Source of the DNA: Williamsia muralis NBRC 105860
Lineage (GTDB): Bacteria > Actinomycetota > Actinomycetes > Mycobacteriales > Mycobacteriaceae
Direction: 5' to 3'
Assembly (NCBI RefSeq): GCF_001598915.1
Contig: NZ_BDAP01000002.1
Span: forward strand, 682,001-746,000
Length of the DNA: 64,000 nt
The translations under genes and the position numbers were made by a program. Below, piece by piece: positions 1-8,630 of this stretch. Under the pieces are notes generated by a model. It was given only the letters and a program-made list of their open reading frames with translations, was not told the DNA's origin and searched no databases. Every line of letters starts with the position of its first letter. Positions within the stretch are counted from its first letter, which is position 1.

Positions 1-3000
1 GCTGCTGAACCGTCGCCGACAGCGAGAAGCGCTGCGCCACACCGGCGATCGTGAGACCCGGACCCTGATCGCAGCTCACGTCGATCCGTCGGTCCGGGTC
101 GGCCACCGGCTGCCGATCCCCGAGGACACCGATCTCCGAGATGCCGGTGGGTGACACCTCGGCGAACCCGAGACTGTTCACGTCGAGCACCTCGTCCTTC
201 TCCAGCACGGTGATCGTGATCGTGGAGGTGACATGGGGATCGAGTTCGATGGTGCCATCGGCGGGGATGTCACGGACCTGCCTGCCGTTGCCCAGGTCGA
301 TGGCCAGACGTTGCGGCTGTGCCGGGAACTGACCCGGTGGCACGGTGATTCGTATTCCATCGACCTCGCGTGGGGTCGGGAGGGTGAGTCGCAGAGTGGG
401 TCGCTCGGCCGTCGGGCCGTTGTCCCTGGCGATCCAGGTGGTCGTCGGGTCGCCGTCGACCGCGGCCGTTGCGTTGCCGCGCGGATCGGTTACGGCCGAC
501 TCGGCGGAGGCGCTGATCGAGCCGAGCCCGGACAGCAAGGCGTTGAGAGCGTCCGACGGATTGGCGGTGACCGTGACCGAGGTGTCCACCGACGTCGTGG
601 TCGGTACCGAGAGCACCCGACCGAACACGCCTGGCTCCTCGGCCGCCAGGCCCAGCCCCGCCGAGCAGCGGGTGGCGTCGGGTCCGGGAACGCAGGCCGC
701 GCGAGCGGGCAGCTCGGGTCCGAGGACCCAGCCCGAGACCTGTTGGCCGGCGACCAACTGCGGCAACACCACCCGGTGCCGGATGGGGAGATCGCGGGCA
801 GCAGCCGCGTCGCGCAGGGTCACCTCGGAGATCGCGAACTGATTGCCGCCGGTGTTGTCCTGGGTCGCGATGGCCCGGATCTGAACCCACCGGGTGGGCC
901 CGCTCGGCGGCACCACCGTGGCGGGGGTGCCGGCCTTGACCCCGGTGGCGACCGTACTGCCGGCTTCGGTGGTGATGAGCAGGGTGTCCACCTCGGGGCC
1001 GAGTGCCTTGCCGACGGTGATGTCGAGGGCCAGGCGCTCGCGGGGGCGGGTGAAGTCGAGCTGCAGGTACTGCCCCACCGCAGAGTCGAGACCACGGCTG
1101 ACCCAGGCGGTGTTGGTGTCGCCGTCGAAGGCCGCGACCGGGGAGCTGCCCGGAGCGCTCTGTCCCAGTTGCGTTGCATCCGAGGCCGATCCAGACGCGC
1201 TGACGTTGAGTTCGCCGGGCTGCCCGTCGAGTAGCCACTCGCCGTGCACCAAGGGCTGGCCGGGCACCGGGTAATCGGGGACGGCGTTCTGGGTCAGGCG
1301 CCGGTCCTGTGGGGTGCGGATGGCCGAGCTGTGGTTGTCCACGCGCCCGAAGTCGACTTCACGATCGGTGGGAGTGTCGGTGACCACCACGGGTGCTTCG
1401 GCGAGACCCGCTCGGCGGGCATCGGATTCGAGCAGGGCCGGACCGAGAGGCGGTTGCCCGGCGAGCGCGGCGTTGTCCTGCAGTGTTGCAAGGGCTTCGG
1501 GACCGCCGGCCACCCGAGGCATCGACGACAGTGGAACCGTAGCGGGCCGGGTCCCTGGGAAAGACACCGTCGATTCGACCGCAAAGATCTGTACCGCAGG
1601 CATTTTCGGACGCAGACCGTCGTCGGCGACCACATCCTCGATGGTGTTCGGTCCGACGTCCGGCCCGAATCGGGCGACCGGCACCATTCCCGGCGATGCC
1701 GCGACAGCGTGTTGTGCGAGCAGCGGCCGTGCCGAACGGGAGGTGGACGGATCGAGGTCGGCCCGCACCACCACGTAGGCGACGCCCTGCCCGGCGAGGG
1801 TCGCGGCCAGTCCGGGCGACGGCCTGCCATCGGCAATGGCCCGTTGCACCGAGTCCAGGGCGCGGATGGCGCCGGGAGGGGTGAGCGGGATGGCATCACG
1901 CACCGCCCACGGTTGTTCGGTGAGCACCTGCAGAGGCTCGTCACGGGTCAGGCCCCAGGTCTGATTCGCAAACGGCGACCCCGGAACCACCAGTGCACGC
2001 CGATCTTCATCGGCGCCGTGGTCATCGAGCCACGTCGCCGCATCTTTCCAGTACGACGGGATCGCACCATAGCTCGCGGGCGCCGCCAGCCCGACGGTCC
2101 ACACCATCGATCCCGCGGCGAGCAAGGCAACCACCACGACCACTGCCGCGGCCACCGGTCGCGACCGTTCCGGGTGGGCGAATACCCGACCGGTCTCGCG
2201 CCAGCCGACGATGTCCGGCGTCGGCACCCGGGCCAGCAGATGGGCGATACCCAGGGCCAGCGGGATACGGATCAGCGGGTCCCACTTGTGCACGTTGCGC
2301 AGTGGCGCGCCGGCACCGTCGAGGAACACCCTCACCGACTCGGAGATCGGTGAACCGAGCTGTCCGGGATAGCCGAGGCAGATGGCGAGCAGGCCGACGA
2401 ATGCGATGGTGATCAACCGGCCGCGACCCGGCATCGACCGCATCGCGAGCCCGGCCAATCCGGCGGCGGCGAGCAGGCCGGTGGCGAGGACCGCGTACGG
2501 CTGCGTCGCAAGGCCGGCGCCCGCGACCCGCTCCGGCGAGACAAATGGTGTCCATGCGCTGGTGCCCCGGAGGACTTCGGTGAGCGACACCCATTCGGTT
2601 GTCACCCTTGATGATTCGATGAAGTCCAGGAACGGGGGGCTCACCCGCGACAGGATCAGCAGCGGCACCAGCCACCACAGGCAGGCAAGGACGGAACCCA
2701 GCAGCCACCAGCCGCCGAACCGGACCCAACGGGCAGCCGGACCACGCAGGGGTGCGTGCAGCAGCCACCACAACACGGCGACGGATGCCGCGGCCAGCGT
2801 GGCGACCGCGTTCACCGCACCCATCAATGCCAGTGCGCATGCCGATTGAAAGGCGAGGCGCCGCAAGGAGTTCGTCGGCTGTGCCCGGTTCAATGCGATG
2901 ACCACCGGCGCGAGCACCCAGGGCGCCAACATCACCGGCAGTGTCTCCGACGAGATGGATCCAATGGTGGTCATCACCCGCGGGCTCAGGACGAACACCA

Positions 3001-3361
3001 GAGCAGCGCAGATGCGCGACCACCGCGATCCCACCCCGAGGGCGTCGGCGAGACGCATGAAGCCCACGAACCCGACCCACAAGAGCAGCGCCCACCACAG
3101 GCGCTGGATCACCCAAGGCGGTATCGCGAGGAGATCGCCCAGCGCGAAGAATGCACCGTGCGGGAAGAAGTACCCGTACGCCTGGTTCTGCACCTGGCCG
3201 AGCGGGGCGATCGACGACCACAGGTGGGCCGCGCGCCCGAGAAAGGCGAGGGGGTCGCCGGTCAGATCGAGCTTGGTGTCGGCAGCGATCAGGCCGGGAG
3301 ATTGAACGAATGACGCCAGCAGCGCCCACAGAGCTGCAAAAAGCAGTCCCCGTTTGGTCAG
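1..3361 (-). CDS. aftD: Arabinofuranosyltransferase AftD, N-terminal part (C-terminus off window)
   Basis: AftD is a multi-spanning membrane GT-C glycosyltransferase that adds alpha-1,3-arabinofuranose during arabinogalactan and lipoarabinomannan assembly. The reverse-strand frame is open from 3361 to the left edge, about 1120 codons of a family usually near 1400. The N-terminus has a membrane anchor, then TKLDLTGDP and QNQAYGYFFPHGAFF, a typical AftD opening. Later segments include HKWDPLIRIPLA, and a beta-rich part with VTSTITITVLEKDE precedes the edge. No ATG, GTG or TTG lies near the expected start. A CTG overlapping the stop of the upstream DUF2613 gene (CTGA) is preceded by GGAG at a 7-base spacing (3369-3372), so CTG is my chosen start. 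The gene is last in a coupled set of three. Identity is confident; the start codon is an inference. Confidence 0.9.
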   Translation of the reverse strand, partial: MTKRGLLFAALWALLASFVQSPGLIAADTKLDLTGDPLAFLGRAAHLWSSIAPLGQVQNQAYGYFFPHGAFFALGDLLAIPPWVIQRLWWALLLWVGFVGFMRLADALGVGSRWSRICAALVFVLSPRVMTTIGSISSETLPVMLAPWVLAPVVIALNRAQPTNSLRRLAFQSACALALMGAVNAVATLAAASVAVLWWLLHAPLRGPAARWVRFGGWWLLGSVLACLWWLVPLLILSRVSPPFLDFIESSRVTTEWVSLTEVLRGTSAWTPFVSPERVAGAGLATQPYAVLATGLLAAAGLAGLAMRSMPGRGRLITIAFVGLLAICLGYPGQLGSPISESVRVFLDGAGAPLRNVHKWDPLIRIPLALGIAHLLARVPTPDIVGWRETGRVFAHPERSRPVAAAVVVVVALLAAGSMVWTVGLAAPASYGAIPSYWKDAATWLDDHGADEDRRALVVPGSPFANQTWGLTRDEPLQVLTEQPWAVRDAIPLTPPGAIRALDSVQRAIADGRPSPGLAATLAGQGVAYVVVRADLDPSTSRSARPLLAQHAVAASPGMVPVARFGPDVGPNTIEDVVADDGLRPKMPAVQIFAVESTVSFPGTRPATVPLSSMPRVAGGPEALATLQDNAALAGQPPLGPALLESDARRAGLAEAPVVVTDTPTDREVDFGRVDNHSSAIRTPQDRRLTQNAVPDYPVPGQPLVHGEWLLDGQPGELNVSASGSASDATQLGQSAPGSSPVAAFDGDTNTAWVSRGLDSAVGQYLQLDFTRPRERLALDITVGKALGPEVDTLLITTEAGSTVATGVKAGTPATVVPPSGPTRWVQIRAIATQDNTGGNQFAISEVTLRDAAAARDLPIRHRVVLPQLVAGQQVSGWVLGPELPARAACVPGPDATRCSAGLGLAAEEPGVFGRVLSVPTTTSVDTSVTVTANPSDALNALLSGLGSISASAESAVTDPRGNATAAVDGDPTTTWIARDNGPTAERPTLRLTLPTPREVDGIRITVPPGQFPAQPQRLAIDLGNGRQVRDIPADGTIELDPHVTSTITITVLEKDEVLDVNSLGFAEVSPTGISEIGVLGDRQPVADPDRRIDVSCDQGPGLTIAGVAQRFSLSATVQQ

Positions 3362-3558
3362 TTTGTGACTCCGGCGTTGTCCCTGGTGCCGTAGTCCACC
3401 GAGCCCTTCACGAATCCGCTGTCGGCGTTGAAGCTGTTGACGTCGGTGGCGGGCTTGTCCTCGGACGTCAGTACTCCACCCAGAAATACCGCCGCGATGG
3501 CCACGACCACGCCCAGGAGTCCAGCAACGGCGCCGGCGATCAGGCGGTTGTTCATCAT
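3358..3558 (-). CDS. Small DUF2613 membrane/secreted protein
   Basis: This 66-residue protein has one hydrophobic segment near residues 6-30 (LIAGAVAGLLGVVVAIAAVF) and a short polar extracytoplasmic tail. It matches the DUF2613 family, whose M. tuberculosis member Rv0236A also lies beside aftD. Its function is unknown. The ATG overlaps the TGA of the upstream universal stress gene (ATGA), and its own TGA overlaps the CTG proposed as the aftD start, so the three genes look translationally coupled. Two adjacent ATG codons (3558 and 3555) could each be the start. Confidence 0.85.
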   Translation of the reverse strand: MMNNRLIAGAVAGLLGVVVAIAAVFLGGVLTSEDKPATDVNSFNADSGFVKGSVDYGTRDNAGVTN

Positions 3559-4115
3559 GGCAGCGAAGTTACCACCCGTGCTCTGGTGCGCAGGTCGGCG
3601 CGGGTATCCACGCGGCGCTTGGCGCACCCCGCCGGCACCACCAGCACGGGTCGGTGGCAGTGCTTGAGGACATGCTCGGAGACGCTGCTGTGGAGCAGTG
3701 CACGCAGGCCGGACGACCCGCGGGTGCCCGTCACCAGGATGTCGACGTCGAGGGTGTCCGCGGCGTCCACCAGCGCACCCCAGACGGTGGAATCGACCTC
3801 GGCGAGTCGTCCTTCGGCGCGCAGGCCGGCGGCGATCGCGCGTTCGACTCCCCGGGCGTTGCGGGTGCGGGCATCCTCGTGGAGGGCATCGTCGATGTCC
3901 TGGTCCACCACCGAGTGCAGCACAGGCTGCATGCCTCCGGAGAGTGCGGACAGGCGTGCGCTCTGGTGCACACCCGATTCCCATGCGGTGACCACAAACG
4001 CTCGGTGGGCGGCGAGGAAACGGCCGGCGTAGTTGATCGCGCGGTCGGCGTTCTCGGTGCCGTCGTAGGCGATCATGATGGTGTCTTGCTTGCCGGTACC
4101 GGACTGACTGGACAT
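3555..4115 (-). CDS. Universal stress protein family protein
   Basis: This 186-residue single-domain UspA-like protein starts with IMIAYDGTENADRAINYA and has the nucleotide-binding pattern GTRGSSGLRALLHSSVSEHVLKH followed by PVLVVP. That is the usual G-x2-G-x9-G-S/T loop of ATP-binding Usp proteins. The start ATG has GGGAGGA eight bases upstream. The last bases overlap the DUF2613 start. M. tuberculosis has no Usp gene between Rv0236A and lpqI as far as I recall, so its place at the head of the aftD operon is unusual. The physiological role is not predictable. Confidence 0.88.
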   Translation of the reverse strand: MSSQSGTGKQDTIMIAYDGTENADRAINYAGRFLAAHRAFVVTAWESGVHQSARLSALSGGMQPVLHSVVDQDIDDALHEDARTRNARGVERAIAAGLRAEGRLAEVDSTVWGALVDAADTLDVDILVTGTRGSSGLRALLHSSVSEHVLKHCHRPVLVVPAGCAKRRVDTRADLRTRARVVTSLP

Positions 4116-4203
4116 GGCGTTTTCCTCCCGTACGGGCTTGTAGCCTCAGAATAGCGCTCAATGTAACCCACGTCACACCAAGGCGGCGTGCAACACTCGT
4201 GCC

Positions 4204-5469
4204 ATGTTCGCTCGCCCCCGGCCCAGCCCGACCCGACCTCGCGCAAGGCTTGAAAGAGCCGGTCGACCTGCATCGACGAGCGGCGGACGGCATCACCCCG
4301 GCCGCACCCTCGCGGTACTCGCGGTCAGCGTGTCGATGCTCGCCGCATGCAGTAGCAGCGACGGGGGCAGCGGCCTCAGTTCCACGACGGCGTACGTCCC
4401 GTCGTCGTCGACGGTGGCACCGTCGTCGTCGGCGTCCGCCGCGCCGCGCGTGGAGCCGGCAGCCTGTGGCGCACGGGAACTGGCCGAGATGTCGCCTCGG
4501 CGCAAGCTGGCCCAGCTGCTGGTCGTGGGGGTGACCGGCACCGAGGATGCAGTGGACATCGTGCGCCGGGAACAGATCGGTGGAGTCTTCATCGGCAGCT
4601 GGACCGACCTCGGGATGTTGTCCGACGGCGGGGTGGCTTCTGTGCAGAAGGCGGCCGAGACGCCGGTCATGGTGACGGTCGATCAGGAAGGTGGCCGTGT
4701 CTCGCGGTTGTCCGGCCTCGGTATCGACAGTCCGTCGGCGCGCGAACTGGCCGCGACGATGACGGTGGAGCAGGTGCATGCCCTGGCCAAAGAGCAGGGC
4801 CTGCAGATGAAAGAGCTCGGCATCACCGTCGACTACGCGCCTGTCGCCGATGTGAGCGACGAATCCGACGACGAGGTGATCGGGGACCGTTCGTTCAGCG
4901 ACGACCCCGCAGTGGTGACCCGCTACGCCAACGCCTACGCGCATGGTCTGCAGGACGCGGGGATCATGCCGGTGTTCAAGCACTTCCCCGGTCACGGACA
5001 CGGGTCCGGTGACTCCCACACGGGAACCGTGGCGACCCCGGATCTCGACGAACTGCAGAACAGTGATCTGGTTCCTTACCGGACGTTGATCCAGCCCGGG
5101 GTGGCGGTGATGGTCGGGCATCTGATCGTGCCAGGCCTGACCGGTCCGGACACCCCCGCCAGCATCAGCGAACCCGCGATGTCCCTGCTGCGCGACGGCA
5201 CGGGATATGGCGGCAAGCCCTTCGGCGGTCCGATCTTCACCGACGACCTGTCAGGCATGGCTGCCATCAGTGCCAAATACGGCATCGAGAAGGCGGCAAC
5301 CCTGGCGATCAGCGCCGGCGCCGACATCGCCCTGTGGCTCTCGACCGACAAGGTGCCCGCGGTGCTCGACGCACTGACTGCGGCGATGGGTTCCGGCACT
5401 CTGCCGGCCCAGCAGGTCGATGAATCGGTGGTCCGGGTCCTGCGTGCCAAGGGTGAACTCGACTGCTGA
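4204..5469 (+). CDS. lpqI: Lipoprotein beta-N-acetylglucosaminidase (LpqI/NagZ, GH3)
   Basis: This 421-residue glycoside hydrolase family 3 enzyme probably releases N-acetylglucosamine from peptidoglycan-derived muropeptides at the outer face of the membrane. An arginine-rich leader and hydrophobic stretch end in the lipobox LAAC with Cys49, so the protein should be lipid-anchored. The NagZ signature KHFPGHGHGSGDSH spans residues 259-272 and carries the catalytic His/Asp loop. The nucleophile aspartate lies in FTDDLSG near residue 347. The position beside aftD and tetR matches M. tuberculosis Rv0237 (lpqI). The long N-terminus before the hydrophobic segment has no better internal start. Confidence 0.92.
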   Translation: MFARPRPSPTRPRARLERAGRPASTSGGRHHPGRTLAVLAVSVSMLAACSSSDGGSGLSSTTAYVPSSSTVAPSSSASAAPRVEPAACGARELAEMSPRRKLAQLLVVGVTGTEDAVDIVRREQIGGVFIGSWTDLGMLSDGGVASVQKAAETPVMVTVDQEGGRVSRLSGLGIDSPSARELAATMTVEQVHALAKEQGLQMKELGITVDYAPVADVSDESDDEVIGDRSFSDDPAVVTRYANAYAHGLQDAGIMPVFKHFPGHGHGSGDSHTGTVATPDLDELQNSDLVPYRTLIQPGVAVMVGHLIVPGLTGPDTPASISEPAMSLLRDGTGYGGKPFGGPIFTDDLSGMAAISAKYGIEKAATLAISAGADIALWLSTDKVPAVLDALTAAMGSGTLPAQQVDESVVRVLRAKGELDC

Positions 5470-5504
5470 TCGGGCGCCGAGGTCCCTTGACGGGCCGCGG
5501 CGAA

Positions 5505-5520
5505 CTTACCGGCTGGTAAG
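5505..5520. promoter_or_regulatory. TetR operator candidate upstream of tetR
   Basis: The palindrome CTTACC-N4-GGTAAG is preceded by CGAA. An almost identical element, again preceded by CGAA, lies between fabG4 and fadA2 at 8575-8590. The pair suggests one regulator, most simply the adjacent TetR protein, acting on its own promoter and the lipid genes. The operator assignment is an inference from symmetry and duplication. Confidence 0.6.
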
Positions 5521-5557
5521 GTGACATTCGTCTGAATTCAAAGGGGGTGTGGTCGTC

Positions 5558-6154
5558 GTGGCCGGAGGAACGAAGCGTTTGCCACGCGCCGTGCGAGAGC
5601 AGCAGATGCTCGACGCCGCCGTGCAAGTGTTCGCCGCCAACGGTTTTCGAGAGACGTCGATGGACGCGATTGCTGCCCAGGCCAGTATCAGCAAGCCGAT
5701 GCTCTACCTCTACTACGGCTCCAAGGACGAACTCTTCGGCGCGTGCATCAGCCGTGAAGGCGCTCGGTTCATCGAGGCGATGAGCTCTGGGTTCGACCCA
5801 AATCTGCGCCAGCACGACCAGGCCCGCACGGTGATCTACAGCTTTCTGCGTTATGTGCACGACAACCGCGAATCATGGCGAGTGCTCTACCGCCTCGCCA
5901 GCGGTCAGGCCAAGTTCGCCGGCCTGGTGGCCGCGAGCCGCGCCCGGTTGATCGAGATGGTCGCCGATCTGCTGCGTCGGGGCACCACCGTCCCGCACCC
6001 CAGCGACACCGACTTCGAGTTGATGGCCGTAGCGCTCGTCGGGGCCGGTGAGGCTGTCGCCGACCGGATCTCCGAGGGCGACATCGACCTTGACGTCGCC
6101 GCCGACCTCATGGTCTCGATGGGCTGGAAAGGCCTGGCGGGCGACCGCCCCTGA
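5558..6154 (+). CDS. TetR family transcriptional regulator
   Basis: This 198-residue regulator has an N-terminal helix-turn-helix (DAAVQVFAANGFRETSMDAIAAQASISKPMLYLYYGSKDELF), typical of TetR/AcrR proteins, and a C-terminal ligand-binding domain. It corresponds by position to M. tuberculosis Rv0238. I chose the GTG at 5558 because AAGGGGG lies about 11 bases upstream; a GTG at 5549 is in frame but has almost no spacing from that site. A palindrome upstream (5505-5520) recurs in the fabG4/fadA2 intergenic region, pointing to autoregulation and control of the neighbouring lipid genes. The ligand is unknown; an acyl-CoA would fit the target genes. Confidence 0.88.
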   Translation: MAGGTKRLPRAVREQQMLDAAVQVFAANGFRETSMDAIAAQASISKPMLYLYYGSKDELFGACISREGARFIEAMSSGFDPNLRQHDQARTVIYSFLRYVHDNRESWRVLYRLASGQAKFAGLVAASRARLIEMVADLLRRGTTVPHPSDTDFELMAVALVGAGEAVADRISEGDIDLDVAADLMVSMGWKGLAGDRP

Positions 6155-6176
6155 ACCGACTGCCCCTGACCAAAAA

Positions 6177-6227
6177 TGGTGGGTTCGGGCGAGCCCCACC
6201 AGGGGAAATGCTCGCCCGAACCCACCA
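6177..6227. terminator. Bidirectional terminator between tetR and htdX
   Basis: A perfect 17-bp inverted repeat has arms TGGTGGGTTCGGGCGAG (6177-6193) and its complement (6211-6227) around a 17-base loop. It sits between the convergent tetR and htdX stops and has an A-run on one side, as expected for termination in both directions. Confidence 0.85.
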
Positions 6228-6235
6228 ATTCGGGG

Positions 6236-7111
6236 TCAGCGGATGGTCGCCGTGAGGTGCGGGTACCCCTTCTTGGGATGCAGCACCGAGAGGTCGAATC
6301 CGTCGCCGGTGCGGGTGGTGTAGAGATTCACCTTGGCGGGCAACACGATCGGCTTACCGAACCGCACGTTGTAGGTGACCTTGTCGTCCAGTTGTCCTTC
6401 GACATTCGCCACCACGCGCGCAGCGGTCCACATTCCGTGGGCAATGGCCCGCGGGAACCCGAATGCCTTGGCACCCAGGTCACTCATGTGGATCGGGTTG
6501 CGGTCGCCGCTCGCAGACGCGTACTTACGAATCAGGCCGAGGTTGGCGACCAGCGTCGCGTCCGGGGGCGCCGGACGACGGTCCTTGGGGGCTTCGCCGC
6601 GTTCACCACCGGACAAACTGGTGCGCTGCTGACTGAGGAACGTCGCGGTCTGACGGGTGACCAGCTCGTTGCCCACCGAGAACTCGGAGATCGCGTCGAC
6701 CAGCATCCCCTTGCGGTGCTCCCGCAGATTCTCCGTGTGTGTACGGATGCTCAGCGGCTCAGTCACCGCGACCGGGCGGATACGCTCGATGGTGTTCTCC
6801 ACGTGCACCGAACCCACCGCAGAGAACGGGAAGTCGCGGGCGACAAGCAGTTCCATCACGAGCGGGAACTGCATCACGAACGGGAAGGTCAGCGGCAGGG
6901 TGTCGCCGAACCGCTGACCGGTGCTGGCGCAGTACGCGCGCAGCTGATCGAGGTCGACCTTCACACCGGACAGGGCGAGTTCGGTGTCGGGGAGGTGCGC
7001 GTCGGCCTTGATGGGACCGGACTTACCGATACCGGGCAGCATTCCGACCACCGCGCGACGATAGATGTCGGAGGTGGCCGGAAACCCTTTCAGCTCAATG
7101 GTTTTTGGCAC
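6236..7111 (-). CDS. htdX: MaoC-like (3R)-hydroxyacyl dehydratase/hydratase HtdX
   Basis: This 291-residue double hot-dog protein of the MaoC/hydratase-2 type interconverts (3R)-hydroxyacyl and trans-2-enoyl thioesters. The catalytic motif is YASASGDRNPIHMSDLGAKA followed by GFPRAIAHGM, with the Asp/His pair in SGDRNPIH. It matches M. tuberculosis Rv0241c. The start is taken as the GTG at 7111, one base after the fabG4 stop, so the pair is tightly coupled; the longer frame to 7144 would overlap fabG4. Its place with FabG4 and FadA2 suggests a beta-oxidation-like or fatty-acyl elongation function. Confidence 0.9.
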   Translation of the reverse strand: MPKTIELKGFPATSDIYRRAVVGMLPGIGKSGPIKADAHLPDTELALSGVKVDLDQLRAYCASTGQRFGDTLPLTFPFVMQFPLVMELLVARDFPFSAVGSVHVENTIERIRPVAVTEPLSIRTHTENLREHRKGMLVDAISEFSVGNELVTRQTATFLSQQRTSLSGGERGEAPKDRRPAPPDATLVANLGLIRKYASASGDRNPIHMSDLGAKAFGFPRAIAHGMWTAARVVANVEGQLDDKVTYNVRFGKPIVLPAKVNLYTTRTGDGFDLSVLHPKKGYPHLTATIR

Positions 7112-7112
7112 G

Positions 7113-8474
7113 TCACGCTCCCAGCATGCTCTGACCGCACACACGCACCACGTTGCCGGTCACCGCGCTCGAGGCCGGATTCGCAAAGTAGGCAACGGTT
7201 TCGGCGACATCGACGGTCTGACCGCCCTGCTGCAGCGAGCTGATCCGACGGCCCACCTCGCGGGTGGCCAGCGGGATGGCCGCAGTCATCGCGGTCTCGA
7301 TGAAGCCGGGCGCAACAGCGTTGATGGTGATCTTCTTCTCCGCCAGAACCGGCGCGTACGCGTCGACGAGCCCGATCACCCCGGCCTTGGACGTGCCGTA
7401 GTTGGTCTGACCGCGGTTGCCCGCGATGCCGGCGATGGACGACACATCGATGACCGCGCCACCCTCGCGCAGTGCGCCGGCCTCGAGCAGGTCGTCGACC
7501 AGCTGCTGCGGGGCGATCAGGTTCACGCCGATGACCGCGTTCCAGCGGGCGTCGTCCATGTTGGCGAGCAGCTTGTCGCGGGTGATGCCGGCGTTGTTGA
7601 CGATGATGTCGATGCCGCCGTGACGTTCGAGTGCGTGCTCGGCGAGCTTGGCGCCGGCATCGGGAGCGGTGACGTCGATCGGCAGCGCGGTGCCGCCGAC
7701 CTTGTTGGCAGTGGCCGACAGCGCTTCACCGGCCGCGGGGATGTCGGCGGCGATGACGTGGGCGCCGTCACGCGCGAGGACCTCGGCGATGGTGGCACCG
7801 ATACCGCGGGCGGCACCGGTGACCACGGCGACCTTGCCGGTCAGCGGCTTGTCCCAGCTGGCCGGGGCAACAGCATCTTTCTCGTCGACGCGGATGACCT
7901 GGGCGTCCACGAACGCCGACTTCGCCGACAGCAGGAATCGCAGGGTCGACTCCAGTCCGCTCAAACCGGTCTTGGCATCGGGGGAGACGTAGACGAGCTG
8001 GGCGGTTGCGCCGTTGCGCAGTTCCTTGCCCAGCGAACGGGTGAAGCCCTCGAGCGCGCGCTGTGCGACATGCTCGCTCGGGTTCTTGATCAGCTCCGGA
8101 GTGGTGCCGATGACCACGAACCGCGCACTGTTGCCCGCCGACCGGATGGTGGGCGCGAAGAATTCGAACAGCTGCGACAGCTCGGACGACTTGGTGATGC
8201 CGGTGGCATCGAGCACCGCGGCGCCCAACTTGTCTGCTCCACGACCACTCGTGTTGTTCACGATCAGCTCGTAATCGTCTCCGAGGAGTTCGCGAAGGGG
8301 CTCGATCAGCCGGCCGTTGCCGCCGATCAGGACGGGCCCTGCCAGCGGGGGCTCGCCGGCCTTGTAGCGGCGCAGAGTGGGCGGCTGTGGCAAGCCGACC
8401 TTGCTCGCGATGAATGCGCCCGGTCCTGAGCTGACGATGGTCGAGTAAAGGTCGGTGGTTCCTGTGGCAGACAC
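7113..8474 (-). CDS. fabG4: High-molecular-weight 3-oxoacyl-(ACP) reductase FabG4
   Basis: This 453-residue two-domain short-chain dehydrogenase has an N-terminal flavodoxin-like part and a C-terminal Rossmann reductase with the NAD(P)H motif [12 protein letters not shown], a catalytic serine in DVSSIAG and YGTSKAG (Tyr/Lys). Length and order match M. tuberculosis Rv0242c (454 residues). I chose the GTG at 8474 because GGGAG lies five bases upstream; a GTG two codons earlier overlaps that site. The frame stays open far upstream over fadA2, but that part is antisense shadow. The promoter region holds the second TetR-type palindrome. Confidence 0.92.
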   Translation of the reverse strand: MSATGTTDLYSTIVSSGPGAFIASKVGLPQPPTLRRYKAGEPPLAGPVLIGGNGRLIEPLRELLGDDYELIVNNTSGRGADKLGAAVLDATGITKSSELSQLFEFFAPTIRSAGNSARFVVIGTTPELIKNPSEHVAQRALEGFTRSLGKELRNGATAQLVYVSPDAKTGLSGLESTLRFLLSAKSAFVDAQVIRVDEKDAVAPASWDKPLTGKVAVVTGAARGIGATIAEVLARDGAHVIAADIPAAGEALSATANKVGGTALPIDVTAPDAGAKLAEHALERHGGIDIIVNNAGITRDKLLANMDDARWNAVIGVNLIAPQQLVDDLLEAGALREGGAVIDVSSIAGIAGNRGQTNYGTSKAGVIGLVDAYAPVLAEKKITINAVAPGFIETAMTAAIPLATREVGRRISSLQQGGQTVDVAETVAYFANPASSAVTGNVVRVCGQSMLGA

Positions 8475-8574
8475 GTGCACTCCCTTTTCTTTGCTTTTGA
8501 ACGCCTCGCGTACGGCATGTGTGTTGTGTGCACCACCCGAGTCGGGCATATCCCGGGGGCGGCTCGACAACGAA

Positions 8575-8590
8575 CTTACTCGGGAGTAAG
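8575..8590. promoter_or_regulatory. TetR operator candidate between fabG4 and fadA2
   Basis: The palindrome CTTACT-N4-AGTAAG is preceded by CGAA. It lies 101 bases upstream of the fabG4 start and 41 bases upstream of the fadA2 start, where one bound dimer could affect both divergent promoters. It copies the element before tetR at 5505-5520. Confidence 0.6.
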
Positions 8591-8630
8591 AATACGCCAT
8601 AAGAGCCATCCACAACTTGGGAGATCCACA

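Noticed and set aside
270..3329. Long reverse-strand frames of 322 and 435 codons inside the first 3.3 kb
   Set aside because: They are Arg/Pro-rich shadow frames. The true AftD frame, offset from them, is open throughout and gives recognisable family sequence.
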